Positions 33,668-45,050 of a DNA stretch of 64,000 bases are shown piece by piece. Below the pieces are notes generated by a model. It ran no database searches, was not told where the DNA came from, and saw only the letters and a program-made list of their open reading frames with translations. Made by a program: the position numbers and the translations under genes. This DNA is from Taiwanofungus camphoratus (Eukaryota; Basidiomycota; Agaricomycetes; Polyporales; Taiwanofungaceae), in NCBI GenBank assembly GCA_003999685.1, contig CP021223.1, positions 682,001-746,000 on the forward strand, written 5' to 3'. How positions within the stretch are numbered: position 1 is the first letter of the stretch; the number at the start of each line of letters is the position of its first letter.

Positions 33668-35601
33668 ATGGCCGCTCCAGACGACACAAGTACCCAGGTA
33701 CCATACCCAGACTTTGCATCGTTCTGTGACATGCATGCTAACGCTACTGGTACGAAGAATACCAAGGGGAAGCAAGTAGAGGCAGAGCCTGCCCGTGCAC
33801 AGCCTGCAGAGGGGCCCGCAATTCAAAATGGCATCGAAAAGACTGCCCAAACAGAGCTAGAACATGCCTCTATGTTGTCACCCAGTGAGACATCCAATGG
33901 ACGTGCCAGCGCTGCAGGTGACGACGTTACCGCCAGCCGAGGGCAGGTCCCTACTACTCTACCCCAACCACCAGCACCGCCTTCCGAGACCCACCAAGCA
34001 CCTCTAATGAGCACTGCGACGCACAAGATGGACGACTCGGATAGATCGAAGGAGACAGAGAAGGATAAGGGCTCGTTAGATACCACACTGGCCGGCACTG
34101 CCACCCGCCGGAAAGACGCCAAGTCCGCGTCCGAGGGCGCGCACACTGTCTCTAGCACCGGCGAGCACCCGAATGGTACACAACCCAGAACGACAACGAG
34201 GAGGGTGCGCGTGTCAATTTTTACAAGGATTCTTCACGTCCTTGTGCCGTGTGCTGGTCCTTCACAGCGTGCGCGTTTCATGAAGGAGAAGGCCATGCCA
34301 CCATCCCCGCCAAAAGCGGGCGCCAGCACGTCGGTGCTCAAGGAAAAACAGGCTGCGAAGGAGGCCGAGGAGCTCCCACCGCCGCCCCTACCCGCGCAAG
34401 AATCACCATCACCTCCCCCGCATGAGCCTGTGCAAACCCAACCTGCCGAATCATCAAGTATGCCTCCGCAGTCGACGCCATCGCTGCAGCCGCTCACGAT
34501 ACCAGCACAGGAAGAATTACCGTCTGCGCCGTCAGTAATCATCCCGCCTACGCCGACTAAATCGTTACTTCCACAGGATGAGACAGAGGGTATGACGTCG
34601 GGAGCGGTGCAGCCACCGGGGTCAACAGGCGAAGAAGGGGTGCCCGAGCATGCGCAAGCGCAGGGCCGGGAGTCAGGCGACGAGAGCGATGGCTCCACAA
34701 GTTTCACGGAGGATGAAGAACTCGATGAGGGTGGCCCATTGGATGACGTAGAGGACGAGGAGGAACGGCTGATAATGAATGGCGGCGCAGGGATCCCTAT
34801 AGGTCCTGTAAGTCTTCTGTTGCGAACCTATATTTATAAGGTGCTAATGGGAATTCGTCGGTGCGCGATAGGATGGCGTTCCCAGACCTCTCTTACCTCC
34901 AATCTCACCTAAACATGCGGGTCGGAAATGCTTAGTACTCGATCTTGACGAAACATTGGTGCACAGCAGTTTTAAGGTGTGTCTGACGATTACTGCCATA
35001 AGATATCTTGACAGATACCCGTCTAGTCGATTCAACAAGCAGATTATGTTGTGCCTGTCGAGATCGAGTACCACTGGCATAATGTGTATGTGATCAAGCG
35101 GCCAGGTGTAGACAACTTCCTGAAGCGAATGGGGGAAATCTACGAAGTAGTCGTGTTCACTGCGAGCCTCAGCAAGGTTGGTAGTCGTCAAATGACGTTT
35201 GCATTAAGAAGTGTACCGACTGATATGTCTCCCTAGTACGCTGATCCTGTTTTGGACAAACTCGATATACATCATGTTGTATCTCATCGATTGTTCCGGG
35301 AAAGCTGTTACAACCACAGAGGCAACTACGTCAAGGTTGGTTCCAGACACATCAAGTTTGATCCTAATCTTTGACATAGAATGGGTGGTTCTAGGATCTT
35401 TCTCAGCTTGGGCGGCCCATTTCAGATATGATCATCATCGACAACTCCCCCGCGTCATACATCTTCCATCCGAATAATGCGGTGCCCGTCTCGTCGTGGT
35501 TCAATGACCCACACGACACGGAACTCACTGACCTCTGTCCGTTTCTTGCGGACCTAGGCCAGGTAGACGACGTACGGGGTGTCCTTGACGGAGGCCTGTA
35601 G
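33668..35601 (+). CDS. NLI/FCP1-type (Psr/Scp-like) HAD phosphatase, copy 2
   Basis: Paralogue of the gene at 14620-16573, with the same order of parts. ATG 33668 ([10 protein letters not shown]) opens a long Ser/Pro/Glu-rich N-terminal region that shares [41 protein letters not shown] and the acidic block before GAGIPIGP with copy 1. The catalytic exons encode [107 protein letters not shown] and [20 protein letters not shown]. Introns follow IPIGP (34807-34871), HSSFK, SLSK and NYVK, the same places as in copy 1; the intron in the disordered region of copy 1 is absent. Stop TAG at 35599-35601. All HAD catalytic motifs are kept, so it should be active. Confidence 0.87.
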
Positions 35602-37855
35602 TACGCAACATTGGCGAGGAGTCGATTGGATGGTGGACCCATTTCATTATCCATATCTGCCCTGAGCTGTTTGTCTGTCTATCTGTCATATTAATGTCGT
35701 GCGACGCGCAACATATGATGATGAGTTGCTGCTGCAGTCAAGGCGGTATCGCACTACGACGATCCAGACCTCCTCTGACCACTTCTGATGTTGTCATCGC
35801 CATCCATCGCATTCTCCCCACACAAATCTTGTTCCTTCTCACAATCGTACATACGCAGTCAATTCAGCTTTCGATACACTCGCAATTCACTCTAATTCAA
35901 GTCGCTCGATCGCCCGTGCCTATATAATCAATCCTGCCTATCTCATGACAGTCTCTACGTATCCATGCGGACCCGTTGCACAATTCCTGTTGGCGTCTTG
36001 TCCCTTGCATGTAGCTTTCCTTACGTCTTGATCCGTCCCCACACTCGTTGTATACAAAAAGTCGTCGTCTTCGCAATATTGCTTTCGGCTTTCTGTGGCT
36101 CTTATGTTCCTCATTGCGAACACACTTTTCTTATCCCTTCTCTTATTTTCTATGGCTCCTCGCCGTTCTTCCATTCTATGGACATCGTACTGGCATAGTA
36201 ATTGAGTCTCGGGACGTCTCTCGGTCGAGAATCGCCTTGTTCTTATGTATACTTCTTCGAGATATTTCTTCTGACTTTGATTCGATCTACGCGACGCGGT
36301 TACTACTCACATACTCTACTATCATGAATCGGTACGAACGCGATGACAAATTTTCAAAAAGGCGATACATACATAGCTTCATTTCCCACAATGTGCAGTA
36401 AGAGCGAATAAAATAGTACGTCAGTGCCAGTCGGATACATTTGGGTAAGTTTTCCAATTTCCTTCAAGATGAATTGTCTATGTTGGTCGTTACTTCAATG
36501 CCAATACGCAGACTTCTGATAAAGACTGCAACTGATATTGGAAACACTGCGTGGCACCTGTCAATCGTTACCAGGTGCAAGAAGCCCTCCGCCATTGGCA
36601 AAAACCGGTATATGATGAGAGTTGCCCAGTGTGAGTGCATCAGAGCCCTTATCTGGGTCATGACCATCTTAACAGTGGTCCTAGAAGGTCTTGTTCCCGA
36701 GCCTTTAAAGTATCCCCAGTCCAATTCTGAAGGCCGGGCGAGGCCTCTCCAAATTCCGTTTGTCCGGCTACCCAAAGGCAGATTCGTCTGGGATACACGG
36801 AAATGCGTTTTCGCTGATTGCAACGGTCTTGCCACTATTAGCCTGGCCTTTCTGTGCTGCGCCGGGTGTTGGCAAAGGGTTCTGGAAGCGTTGTTACCAC
36901 AATATTAGCTACCGAGGACAAGCCCAGTTGGTTGAGTAGCTTCGAGTACGATTATAATCTTCATACACGAGATCACGATCGACCGGATGTGAGCAAACAC
37001 TGGTAATTCTGTAGTCAGCGTTAAGAATTCCCCAATTGCTCAAACATTCGAACCAAATGAATCAAACCGTGAACTTACGATTACAGGCCCTAAAACACGG
37101 GTGCAGACAGACTTCTCCAAGCAGAACACGTATGGACTTCGGTCTGCGCAGTTGCAGGTTGTCATGAGAGGATTGCTACCAGAGATTGAGGGTAGACAAG
37201 CATAGTGCGACGGCAGATCTACCGAGACATAAGAGACGAAGAGGGACATACTTTGCACGAGCGCCCATATAAGGTTTTAAATACACCCCTTTCCTAAGTT
37301 TCCTTGGTTGCGAGTAAACCTATATGAACGGCGATGACTGATGGTTCAAGCCATAAAAATCGGAACACGTTGGCAACCCTGAGGTCGAGAAGCGCACGGA
37401 GACGAAGCTGGCTGGAGCCAAAGGGGTTCAGGAGCCTGAGACAAACCAACTCGGAGGGTGTGAGCCTGTGTATTTTAATCTGGTTAAATGAGGGTCAATG
37501 TCCTGTCAATTGCAGTGACATCTGAGCTTGTATCGCACTTTTTTGTCTGACATTTGACCGTGGAGACCGCATCATTGAAATCAATATCCGAGTGAAGTCC
37601 AGCATACTTCGTTGACGACAACAAGGCCACAAGTGATATATTCAAAGACAGCTGGCTGCTTATCAGCCCGACAAGGTGTATGCAGAAATCGGATTTAAGA
37701 CATGAGGTCAAATCCCGGTTAAGCACCCAGGAGTCCCCCCTGCGTTAGTTGGCACGTGATTGATGTCACTGACTTGTCACAATGTAACACTAGGAGCTAC
37801 CTTACCATATATGGCAGCATACAGACATATGTATGGTCAATGGCTCTCGAAATTT
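35602..37855. other. Long intergenic region, no gene recognised
   Basis: 2.25 kb of AT-richer sequence between the second phosphatase and the LINE. Frames up to 155 codons (36441-36908 +) overlap frames on the other strand and carry no recognisable motif. Confidence 0.4.
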
Positions 37856-37868
37856 AAGTAAGAGACTT
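37856..37868. repeat. LINE target-site duplication, left copy
   Basis: AAGTAAGAGACTT here is repeated exactly at 55591-55603, directly outside the two ends of the LINE. The last two T overlap the tail, so the duplication is 11-13 bp. Confidence 0.88.
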
Positions 37869-37881
37869 TTTTTTTTTTTTT
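37867..37881. other. LINE 3' A tail (T run on + strand)
   Basis: Fifteen T on the plus strand, i.e. a poly(A) end on the LINE's coding strand, about 290 nt past its stop codon and touching the target duplication. Confidence 0.85.
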
Positions 37882-38169
37882 AATTCCTCGGGTTTATACT
37901 CCATACGACGTAGGTACATGTAGAGTAATAATGATAGTAAGTGGGCATCCGCGCCCGCATGAGCGGCACACTTACATGTTTCGGTGGCCTCGTTATGTGA
38001 CGTGGGCATGTAATCCAACAAGGCCTGTAAAAGGAAGGGTACAGTCGCCACAGGACGCCGTACCCGACCCGACCCGTTTTTCACGCTCTGTGTGTTTACT
38101 CGGCCCGGTAATCCCGTTCCGTCAGTAAATCACTTATGGAACTGAGTGTAGCCCTACAGATTTCAGGCC

Positions 38170-41100
38170 TCAGTTATCGTTCGGATTGATGTGGGGGTCG
38201 TCGCGGATGCTGGGTTCCGCTATCCCCTCATCTATCCAATTATGGTACATTTCAAACACCTTTGCTTCGGCGTCGTACCACTCGCAGAAATCCCGATATT
38301 TTCCACCCAGGGCGGTGGTCATACCGGGATCTAAATGTCGGTCCGCATGGAACCGCTGCCAGGCCGCTTGTCTTCCGACAGTGTGGCACATAAGACGGGC
38401 ACGAGTGAATGTTCTCGTGTGCGCAGCTTCAGCTTCAAGCAGGGATTCTGCCAAAATCTCCGCCCAATCGAAGGTGGAGACCATCGGGTTGAGCCGAAGG
38501 AACTCCATTATGTCATCCGGGGTCCATCCCCTTTGTTCAGGGGGCCCCATCAGAAGCAGATCACGAGGACCCTGTTGGCGCTTCGTTCTGATCCAGAATG
38601 GACAGTCGAAGAGCACGTGTTCCCTGGTTTCCTCCGCTCCACATAGGCAGAGGTGAGGGCCTGGGATATTGAACCTAGAGCGGTATTCGCCGCCTGGGAA
38701 ATGGTTGGTGAGCACACGACATACACGTGCCACCTCCTTGTTGGACTTGCCAGCTGCCTTCAAGACCCACGTGCCCTTGGCCGTAGTCCCGTGCAGCGGT
38801 AGGGCGTCCTCGGTTACTTTCCATAACCGTCGTCCGCGGTAGCTGGGGTTATCGACTAGTGTCCCCCATCGCTTTTTGACCCTTGCCTTGACATGAGCAA
38901 GGGCCATTGATTGTGAGATGAATTCTGGTTGGGGATCATCCAATGCTTTCTTCGCGAGTTTGTCGACGAACTCGTTCTGAAATATGCCTTTATGGGAAGG
39001 AACCCAAAAAAGGACTATGCGTCGGCGTTCATCTGCATCGAGGAACGCTCTAACGTGTTGAGAAGCCATGACCGCCGCCATCTGCGACGGTCCGACTTCC
39101 GGCTTGAATATCCGGTCTAGTGCCGATTGGTTATCGGAACAGACTATTAGGGTGGTGATGTAAGCAGGGACGTCACGGACCGCTTCTCGCAGCCCACGCG
39201 CCAGTGCCAGCATCTCCGCATCGAAGCTCTGGACCTTTCTGGCTCCGAACTTTCCATGGGCAACGTGATCTTCCCCGTCAATGACGAGCCACGCACTACC
39301 AGATCTCACTGTGGGTGCATTTGCATACGACCCGTCAGTGAACAACATTCGCCCTTCTGGCTGGGCCAACTGGCGCCAGAATTCCGGCCACCAGGTGAAC
39401 TCCAACCAGTCAGCAAATTCTGGTGAGCGTTTGTTTGGACCTTTTCCGTCCAGGAACACTCGCTCGCATCGATCTATGTACCGATCCACGACCCGGTCAC
39501 CGGGCCGCGCCTCCAGGTGGAGGGGTGCAAAATCTTCTGATGACTGCCGCCCGATGCAATCTATGAACGTCATGGGGGTGACAGCCTGTTTTTTGCCACA
39601 GCGCGAATTAAGTGGCCATGGCGCATTGATATTGGTGACGTTGGTCGCCCAATATGGTGGAAGAGCGGCCCTCATTGGGTGCCCTTCATGAACTCGCCGC
39701 GCTCTGAGCGCAGCTTTTTCCATGTACCGGTCGACCTGGATGCGGATGGGGACCAACCCACCCAACATTTCCATCGCCCCGATCGGTGTGGTCTTAAAAC
39801 AGCCGGTGATCCACCTAGCTGCTCTTGACTGAGCGGTCTGCAGTTCTTTTGCAGCCCATTTGAGGCCCTTCCACTGTGGGTTCCACCACAGTTGAGCGCC
39901 GTATAGCATCAACGGAACGACGTGCGCAATGTAGAGCCGCCGTTTGTTGATAGGATGGAATCCGCGTGCCGAGTTACCGAGCATGCGAAGTGCATTGCAC
40001 GTGCTGGCCGCTTTGTTGGCGTAAAACCGCACGTGTGCATGGAAGCTAAGCTTGGGGTCTAAAAAGAACCCAAGATAGCGCATCGTGTCCTTTGCTCGCA
40101 AAGTGACGTCATGTCCATCAGTTCGGATAGTTAGATCCGGACCAAGGGGTCGGGAAGTCGAATACCCCTTCTGGCGCTTCCAGAAGTGCATCAACTCCAA
40201 TTTATCTCCTTCGACGCCTAAACCTAAACGGTTCAGGTCACCTACGAGATTATGGAAGACATCCACCAAAATGGTGTTGTTCTTCAAAATAAGGGCTTGC
40301 GGGCTGTCATCAACAGCCTTCGGCGAAGCCGCCATGATGAGACCGTCATCCACATAGAACTGAGTCCCGGTTCGGCCCGGTTGTACCAAATGGACTGGCG
40401 CCCACTTGTGTATAACCGATGCAATATAAATCCCAGATAGAATCGGGGATAAGCTAGAACCCTGACCAACTCCGACATCAAAGTCAGATGGATCAGTCAG
40501 AGTGCCGTTAAACAAGAATCGGGTTTTACGCCCGATCAAGTAATTTGCCATGAAATTACAGAGCTTGCTATTGAAGCCCTGCTTTCGCATGATTCCTACC
40601 AGTGCATCATGATTGATGGACGGGTAAAATTGTGACACATCGAGCAATAGCACCGATGGGATGAGGTTGCGCATCCATGCCTCTTTGACATTGTGCACTA
40701 ATTGAATGCCAGCGTCAGTGGTACTATGCTGCATAGCCCCACCGAATTGGCATGGATGTAGGATTCCCCATTTCTGGGCATCCCACTGCATTCGCTTGGC
40801 AATGATCTTTTCGAACAATTTACCAAAGCAATTGAGCAAGCAGATAGGCCTATAGGCCTTCGCTAGCGTATAATCCGGTTTGTTCGGTTTGGGTAGGACC
40901 ACCGTAACAGACCGTTTAAAAACGCTCGGATAAACCTCAAAATCGAGGCAAGCGTTATAGTACTCGCGCAGCCAATGCCGCACGTGTATATCGAGATCGG
41001 TCTCGATGCCCTCCTCGGAGCGCTCGATCCGGTCCACCATCCATTTAATCCACATCCAGTTCACGTGATCGGGACCGGGTGCAGACGTATTGCTAGTGGA

Positions 41101-41739
41101 TTTGAGATTCTCGCGGATCTCAAACTCACTAATGTCCGGTAGAGTCAATTCCTCCCTTTGGGGAATTTCATCTACAAATGACAGGTCCACCGGCCGTGGG
41201 TTGGCAGGCGTGAACTGAGCTTGAAAAGCGCAACTGAGATCAGTCGCACTTTGGACTGGCGCACCATCAGCTTGTCGCAGCTGAATAGTGGCCTCTTGTC
41301 GTCTCGGCTTTGTCCATGCAACAAAGTCCGAGATTGATTGGGGATTGGATTCATCCATGATCCGATCAAAGTGTGCTCGCTTCGCCCGCTTCGTGGCAAG
41401 GCGAAGTGTTGCACGTTGTTTATGCCGTTCGGACCGAAGTTCGGCAGCAACGTCGTATGCGTCTGCAGTGGCCTGAGCGCCAGGTCCTGACTGATGACGT
41501 ATGTAGCGATACTGTCCCAACGCCACACTAAGGCGGTGTTGAGTGTTCGCCAACTTAGTGGCCGCATGGGAGCATGCAGCATCCCACCACGACTTTGAAC
41601 GTTTGGATGGTCGTTTTACTGCCGAAAACTCCATCCATAGTCGTTGGAGGTCTCGTTCTAAGCGATCCCCCATTCTTTCAACGCCTTGGGTGCTGCTGAA
41701 GTGTGTAGGGTAATCGACGAATAGTTTCGCCGTTGCCGT
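38170..41739 (-). CDS. LINE ORF, 3' part: reverse transcriptase and RNase H
   Basis: This piece holds the RT and RNase H of the LINE. RT blocks: LPDISEFEIRENLKSTSNTS, APGPDHVNW, the thumb/finger block KRSVTVVLPKPNKPDYTLAK then AYRPICLLNCFGKLFEKIIA, LLLDVSQFYPSINHDALVGI, VGVGQGSSLSPILSGIYIA and the active site YVDD at 40345-40356. The RNase H domain has its catalytic set: LFTDGSYANA (Asp), FDAEMLALARGL (Glu), VCSDNQSALD (Asp) and WVPSHKGIFQNEFVDKLA (His/Asp). A zinc-knuckle-like CLCGAEETREHVLFDCPFW follows, as in many RNase H-bearing LINEs. The stop is at 38170-38172, followed by about 290 nt of 3' UTR. The frame is open from the LTR-element border (the first internal Met is at 41673), so this is the continuation of the endonuclease piece at 54132-55536. 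Confidence 0.88.
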   Translation of the reverse strand, partial: TATAKLFVDYPTHFSSTQGVERMGDRLERDLQRLWMEFSAVKRPSKRSKSWWDAACSHAATKLANTQHRLSVALGQYRYIRHQSGPGAQATADAYDVAAELRSERHKQRATLRLATKRAKRAHFDRIMDESNPQSISDFVAWTKPRRQEATIQLRQADGAPVQSATDLSCAFQAQFTPANPRPVDLSFVDEIPQREELTLPDISEFEIRENLKSTSNTSAPGPDHVNWMWIKWMVDRIERSEEGIETDLDIHVRHWLREYYNACLDFEVYPSVFKRSVTVVLPKPNKPDYTLAKAYRPICLLNCFGKLFEKIIAKRMQWDAQKWGILHPCQFGGAMQHSTTDAGIQLVHNVKEAWMRNLIPSVLLLDVSQFYPSINHDALVGIMRKQGFNSKLCNFMANYLIGRKTRFLFNGTLTDPSDFDVGVGQGSSLSPILSGIYIASVIHKWAPVHLVQPGRTGTQFYVDDGLIMAASPKAVDDSPQALILKNNTILVDVFHNLVGDLNRLGLGVEGDKLELMHFWKRQKGYSTSRPLGPDLTIRTDGHDVTLRAKDTMRYLGFFLDPKLSFHAHVRFYANKAASTCNALRMLGNSARGFHPINKRRLYIAHVVPLMLYGAQLWWNPQWKGLKWAAKELQTAQSRAARWITGCFKTTPIGAMEMLGGLVPIRIQVDRYMEKAALRARRVHEGHPMRAALPPYWATNVTNINAPWPLNSRCGKKQAVTPMTFIDCIGRQSSEDFAPLHLEARPGDRVVDRYIDRCERVFLDGKGPNKRSPEFADWLEFTWWPEFWRQLAQPEGRMLFTDGSYANAPTVRSGSAWLVIDGEDHVAHGKFGARKVQSFDAEMLALARGLREAVRDVPAYITTLIVCSDNQSALDRIFKPEVGPSQMAAVMASQHVRAFLDADERRRIVLFWVPSHKGIFQNEFVDKLAKKALDDPQPEFISQSMALAHVKARVKKRWGTLVDNPSYRGRRLWKVTEDALPLHGTTAKGTWVLKAAGKSNKEVARVCRVLTNHFPGGEYRSRFNIPGPHLCLCGAEETREHVLFDCPFWIRTKRQQGPRDLLLMGPPEQRGWTPDDIMEFLRLNPMVSTFDWAEILAESLLEAEAAHTRTFTRARLMCHTVGRQAAWQRFHADRHLDPGMTTALGGKYRDFCEWYDAEAKVFEMYHNWIDEGIAEPSIRDDPHINPNDN
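41736..41739. repeat. Target duplication of the LTR element, left copy (CCGT)
   Basis: CCGT lies directly before the left LTR and again directly after the right LTR at 54132-54135. Discounting one copy restores the same LINE reading frame on both sides, which supports 4 bp as the true length. Confidence 0.8.
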
Positions 41740-43504
41740 TGATACGACCTAGGGGACCCTGGTACCTAGGGAGTGCTCCGCAACGTGGCTGGGGGTAGTG
41801 TGATAACTGTGAGGGTGTGAGGGTAGGAGCTACAACCTGTATGATACCGGGAAACCTGTATGTCTTGTTTTTGTAAGTAGGGGAGTAAGGGGTCAAGGGT
41901 CCTGCACAACAGGATCTTGTTCCTAAGTGCTATACTATCCCTAAGGCCTTGCGAGGCCCTCCGAAGTACACGAAGTCCTTCGAGATTCTGCGACGTCCTT
42001 CGAAGTTTTAGCTAAATCGCGCGAGCTGACTTCGTAGGCTGTATAGAGTTAGGGAGCAATAAGCCAATGGACTATAATTTCTACTAAGCGGCAGAGGGTA
42101 CGAGACTGCTGCGAAGTCCTTTTAGCTAGAGTTAGCTAAAGGGTATAAGGCTTAGAGGTTTGTTAGAGCGAGGTGGGCGAGGTTTGGCTGGCGTAGGAGA
42201 CTTGTAGGAGAGGTCAGATGGTTCGGAGAGCTAATACTTGGAATAGGAATGAGGGAACGAGGTTGCTGGAAGCTCTGAAGTGTCTGATGACGCCGAGGTG
42301 TGGGTCGGAGAGTTCGAGGGCGTAGAGAGATGTACTATAGCCTGTAATGAAGGCTATGGGGGAGTCGTAGGGTTATTCGTAGGACGTAGGGATGATGCAA
42401 CGTGAGCCTAAGGGTATAACTAAGGCGGAGGCCCACCGGATAGGTGCTATAAGAGGTGCTGAAGGGCACGAAGTCACGGCGACTTCGTAGATCGTAGTGC
42501 GTAGTTCGGGAAGCGTAGACGTAGTTCGTAGATATATCGCGAGCGTAGACGTAGTTCAAAGGTACTGAAACGGAGCTGGGGTGGAGACTTAGGGACCTTG
42601 GGACCGTTCCTAAGGTTGTACTCGCGGCGCTTTCCTGAGATCGGAGCTACAGGGGAACTAGTATTCCAACGAGAGAAGCGTGCACTGAGGGGTCTCTCTT
42701 GTACATAGTAAACTACCTCTGACTAAATAGGAGAGCGTGAGGTGAACTAATCTTGCGCGAAGTGATCCTTACGAGTCCGAAATGTGTACTAAAACGCATG
42801 GACTCCGAAGTGAACACGAGGGGGATAGGAACTAATTAGGAACTGAAACAGGGGAACTACGAACGGTAGAAAGGTGACCAACTTCATTCACGAGGGCGGG
42901 ATGACTATCCGAGAGCAGCCATGCGCCGTGATCACCTATCTTAGCGGGCTAAGAGCGCACAAAGTTCTTAGCAGCGGGACTTGGCCTAATCGGGGCAGGA
43001 GGTGTCCTAACTGGGTGGAGGGTCATATGGGTACGCCCTAGGATGACCTTATGGCATAGGATCGAGACCCATGGGGGTGCACAAGGCTTCCTAAGTCCAA
43101 CTTCCGGAACTTCGGACCGTTTCGGAGCCTATCGGAGGTAGCTGCAATCACAAGAGCTAGGAGAGACTTAGCTAAGACTTCTTAGCTAAGCCCGGGATGA
43201 GTGACGTTGTAGATAGGACCTAGATCCAATGGAACAGTATGGGAGGGCCGGCAGTGTCCGATAGTGGACTTAGCAGGAGTTAGGGACTTCGCGTCTAGCA
43301 TTCGAAATCTCGTAGCACCTCGTGTGACTTCGCAAGACTTCGTAGGGTGTTAGGAGGGTTTAGGAAGGAGAGGGGGCGTTAGGAACTTTATAGGAACCTA
43401 TCCCTCCTGTCGTAGGCTGTAGGAGAGTCTTAGAGTGGTCGGTTGGGGGATTAGAAAGCTCCTAAAATCGCGATTCGGGGGCCAGGAGGCTACGGGACTC
43501 ATCA
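41740..43504 (-). repeat. 3' LTR (left copy), 1765 bp
   Basis: Starts TGATACGACC and ends GACTCATCA, giving TGAT...ATCA inverted ends. Matches the right copy over its whole length. Rich in CTTCG/CGAAG and GACGTAGTTC-type short motifs. Confidence 0.93.
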
Positions 43505-43541
43505 CCTCCTCCCTATTGAAATCCTGACTGTCCTCAGTCAG
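43505..43541 (-). promoter_or_regulatory. Polypurine tract and adjoining hairpin
   Basis: On the element's strand the bases just before the 3' LTR read AATAGGGAGGAGG, the expected polypurine primer for plus-strand DNA synthesis. Directly upstream is a perfect 7-bp hairpin CTGACTG-TCCT-CAGTCAG (43524-43541 on +). The module recurs at 47022-47058. Confidence 0.8.
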
Positions 43542-43629
43542 TGTGCGCGACCGTGGGAACTTGTAGCCTATCGCGTCCGATCTGCGAAGCGGGCGATATC
43601 CTGATAGAAGCTAATTGTGGGTGCCTCTT

Positions 43630-43671
43630 ATCTTTTTCTCCTTTCTCCCCTTTTGCCTTTCTCTTCCCCAT
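43630..43671 (+). promoter_or_regulatory. Pyrimidine-rich leader before the antisense start codon
   Basis: An almost pure C/T run lies immediately 5' of ATG 43673, a common feature of fungal promoters and transcription starts. It supports real plus-strand transcription here. Confidence 0.5.
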
Positions 43672-43672
43672 C

Positions 43673-45050
43673 ATGTTCGACGATATGGACTCTGATGGTG
43701 TTGGCCTAGCTCACAGCGATGTCCTGGTGCTCCTCGATTCTCGTCCGGAGGGCGTAGCGGAGGCCGAAGATTACCTGCGGTGGGCGAGGAACTTAGGACG
43801 TCGTGTGGTACGTACCCTCCTCGATCGCTCGATACATCGTCTTCACTGCGTTATAGGGTAACTGGCGGGTCCTGTCCCAGGCTTCGAACGCTCCCGCCGA
43901 TCCTACCTTAGAGGCCGCCATCGTCGAAGGTTTGACGGCGATCCTCCCTCTCGCGGACTCGTCGTGGATCTCGTGGGCTCGCACCGGCTTTCCTCAGTTC
44001 GCTGCTATGCTTCAAGAGCGAGACGCACAGCGCGAACTCGCCCGTGCGACCGAACGACTTCGTGTGGAGGCGGTCGAGCGCGCTGCGCTTGAACGTGCTG
44101 CCCAACTTGCGGCTTCGTCTTCTGCTCCTTCGCCGGCTCCTAGTCGTACCTCCTCGCGTACTCGTCGTCCCTCAGCTCGGGCCAAGGCAGCGGCTTCTAC
44201 TCGCGCGGCTTCCCAGGCCAGCTCGATCATGGCCTCCGTTTCTAGCGGCCAAGTTGGTGAACTCGCCTCGTCCACTAGTTCGGGTGTCTTCGTAGGGGTC
44301 CCTCCTACTCCGGGGAAGGACGCTGCGAAGGCGAAGGCTCCTCCGACGCCCGAAGCCCTGGCTAACATGGCGAAGGCGGCGGAGCATAGGCGAACTCATG
44401 CGAAGGTGAGTGCACGTCCTTTTCGTGACTGTTCGCGGCTTATCATTGCTACCTAGTGCGATCGCTGCAGCACCTACACCGCAGACTTCGAGTGCGAACT
44501 CCCCGCGGGCGCCGTGAAGTGTGGTAAGTGCCTGCGAGAGTCGCAGGGGTGTTATTGGGGCGGATTCTCCGTAGACGGTAAGGAGCGCGGCGTGCGCGTT
44601 TCGAAGCGTGGTAGGGCTTCTCGTGCCCTCGTTATCGCGACATTGCTGATGTTAGGACGTTCCCTAGCTGCGGGCCAACCTCCTCAGGTGTCCCCGCCTC
44701 GCGCCCACGAGTCCAAGAAGGCGAAGTCGACCCCTGCGCCTACGATGTCGCTCGAGGCCTCGCTGGCCCTTAACGGCGCCGAATACTTGGACGGCCTCAC
44801 CCCTGCGCATCAAGCCGTTGTCGAAGGCCTCTGGTATGACCGCGCGATGGCCGAGAGTCGCGCGATGCGTCTCGAAGACTACATCTCGGGGCTCTATCGT
44901 GCCGAAACCGCCCTAACCGGTCGTACGCCTGCGCCGCTCGACTTGAGCTCTCTCCCCCTTCCTCGCCGTCGCGTCGCCGCCTCCTCTACCGATCCTGGTC
45001 CCTCTGGTGAGTCCGAGCAGGATGAGGAAGATGCCGAGGCCGAGGTTTAG
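43673..45050 (+). CDS. Antisense accessory coding region of the LTR element, Zn2Cys6-like cysteine cluster
   Basis: Between pol and the 3' LTR, on the strand opposite gag-pol, three open stretches (43673-43861, 43932-44456, 44514-45050) lie one after another with splice-like sequence between them. The first begins MFDDMDSDGVGLAHSDVLVL. The second is an Arg/Ala-rich helical and Ser/Ala-rich stretch (ARATERLRVEAVERAALERA). Near 44455-44560 is a cluster of six cysteines spaced C-x2-C-x8-C-x8-C-x2-C-x6-C, close to the fungal Zn2Cys6 DNA-binding layout. The last stretch contains LTPAHQAVVEGLWYDRAMAE and ends in an acidic tail (EQDEEDAEAEV). Composition and the pyrimidine leader favour a real gene. 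Function unknown; DNA or RNA binding is inference from the cysteines. Confidence 0.55.

Noticed and set aside
37886-38160. Possible tRNA- or SINE-like element next to the LINE tail
   Set aside because: The T run and flanking sequence are accounted for by the LINE 3' UTR and A tail; no A/B box pair was found.
42335-42559. A 74-codon Tyr/Arg/Leu-rich frame, repeated at 52962-53186
   Set aside because: It lies inside both LTR copies, is built from the short GTAG/TCG motifs of the LTR and has no start context or motif; a chance frame in a repeat.
44012-44368. Minus-strand Ala/Arg/Ser-rich frame opposite the antisense coding region
   Set aside because: Composition mirrors the GC-rich plus-strand frame, which has better features (leader, cysteine cluster).
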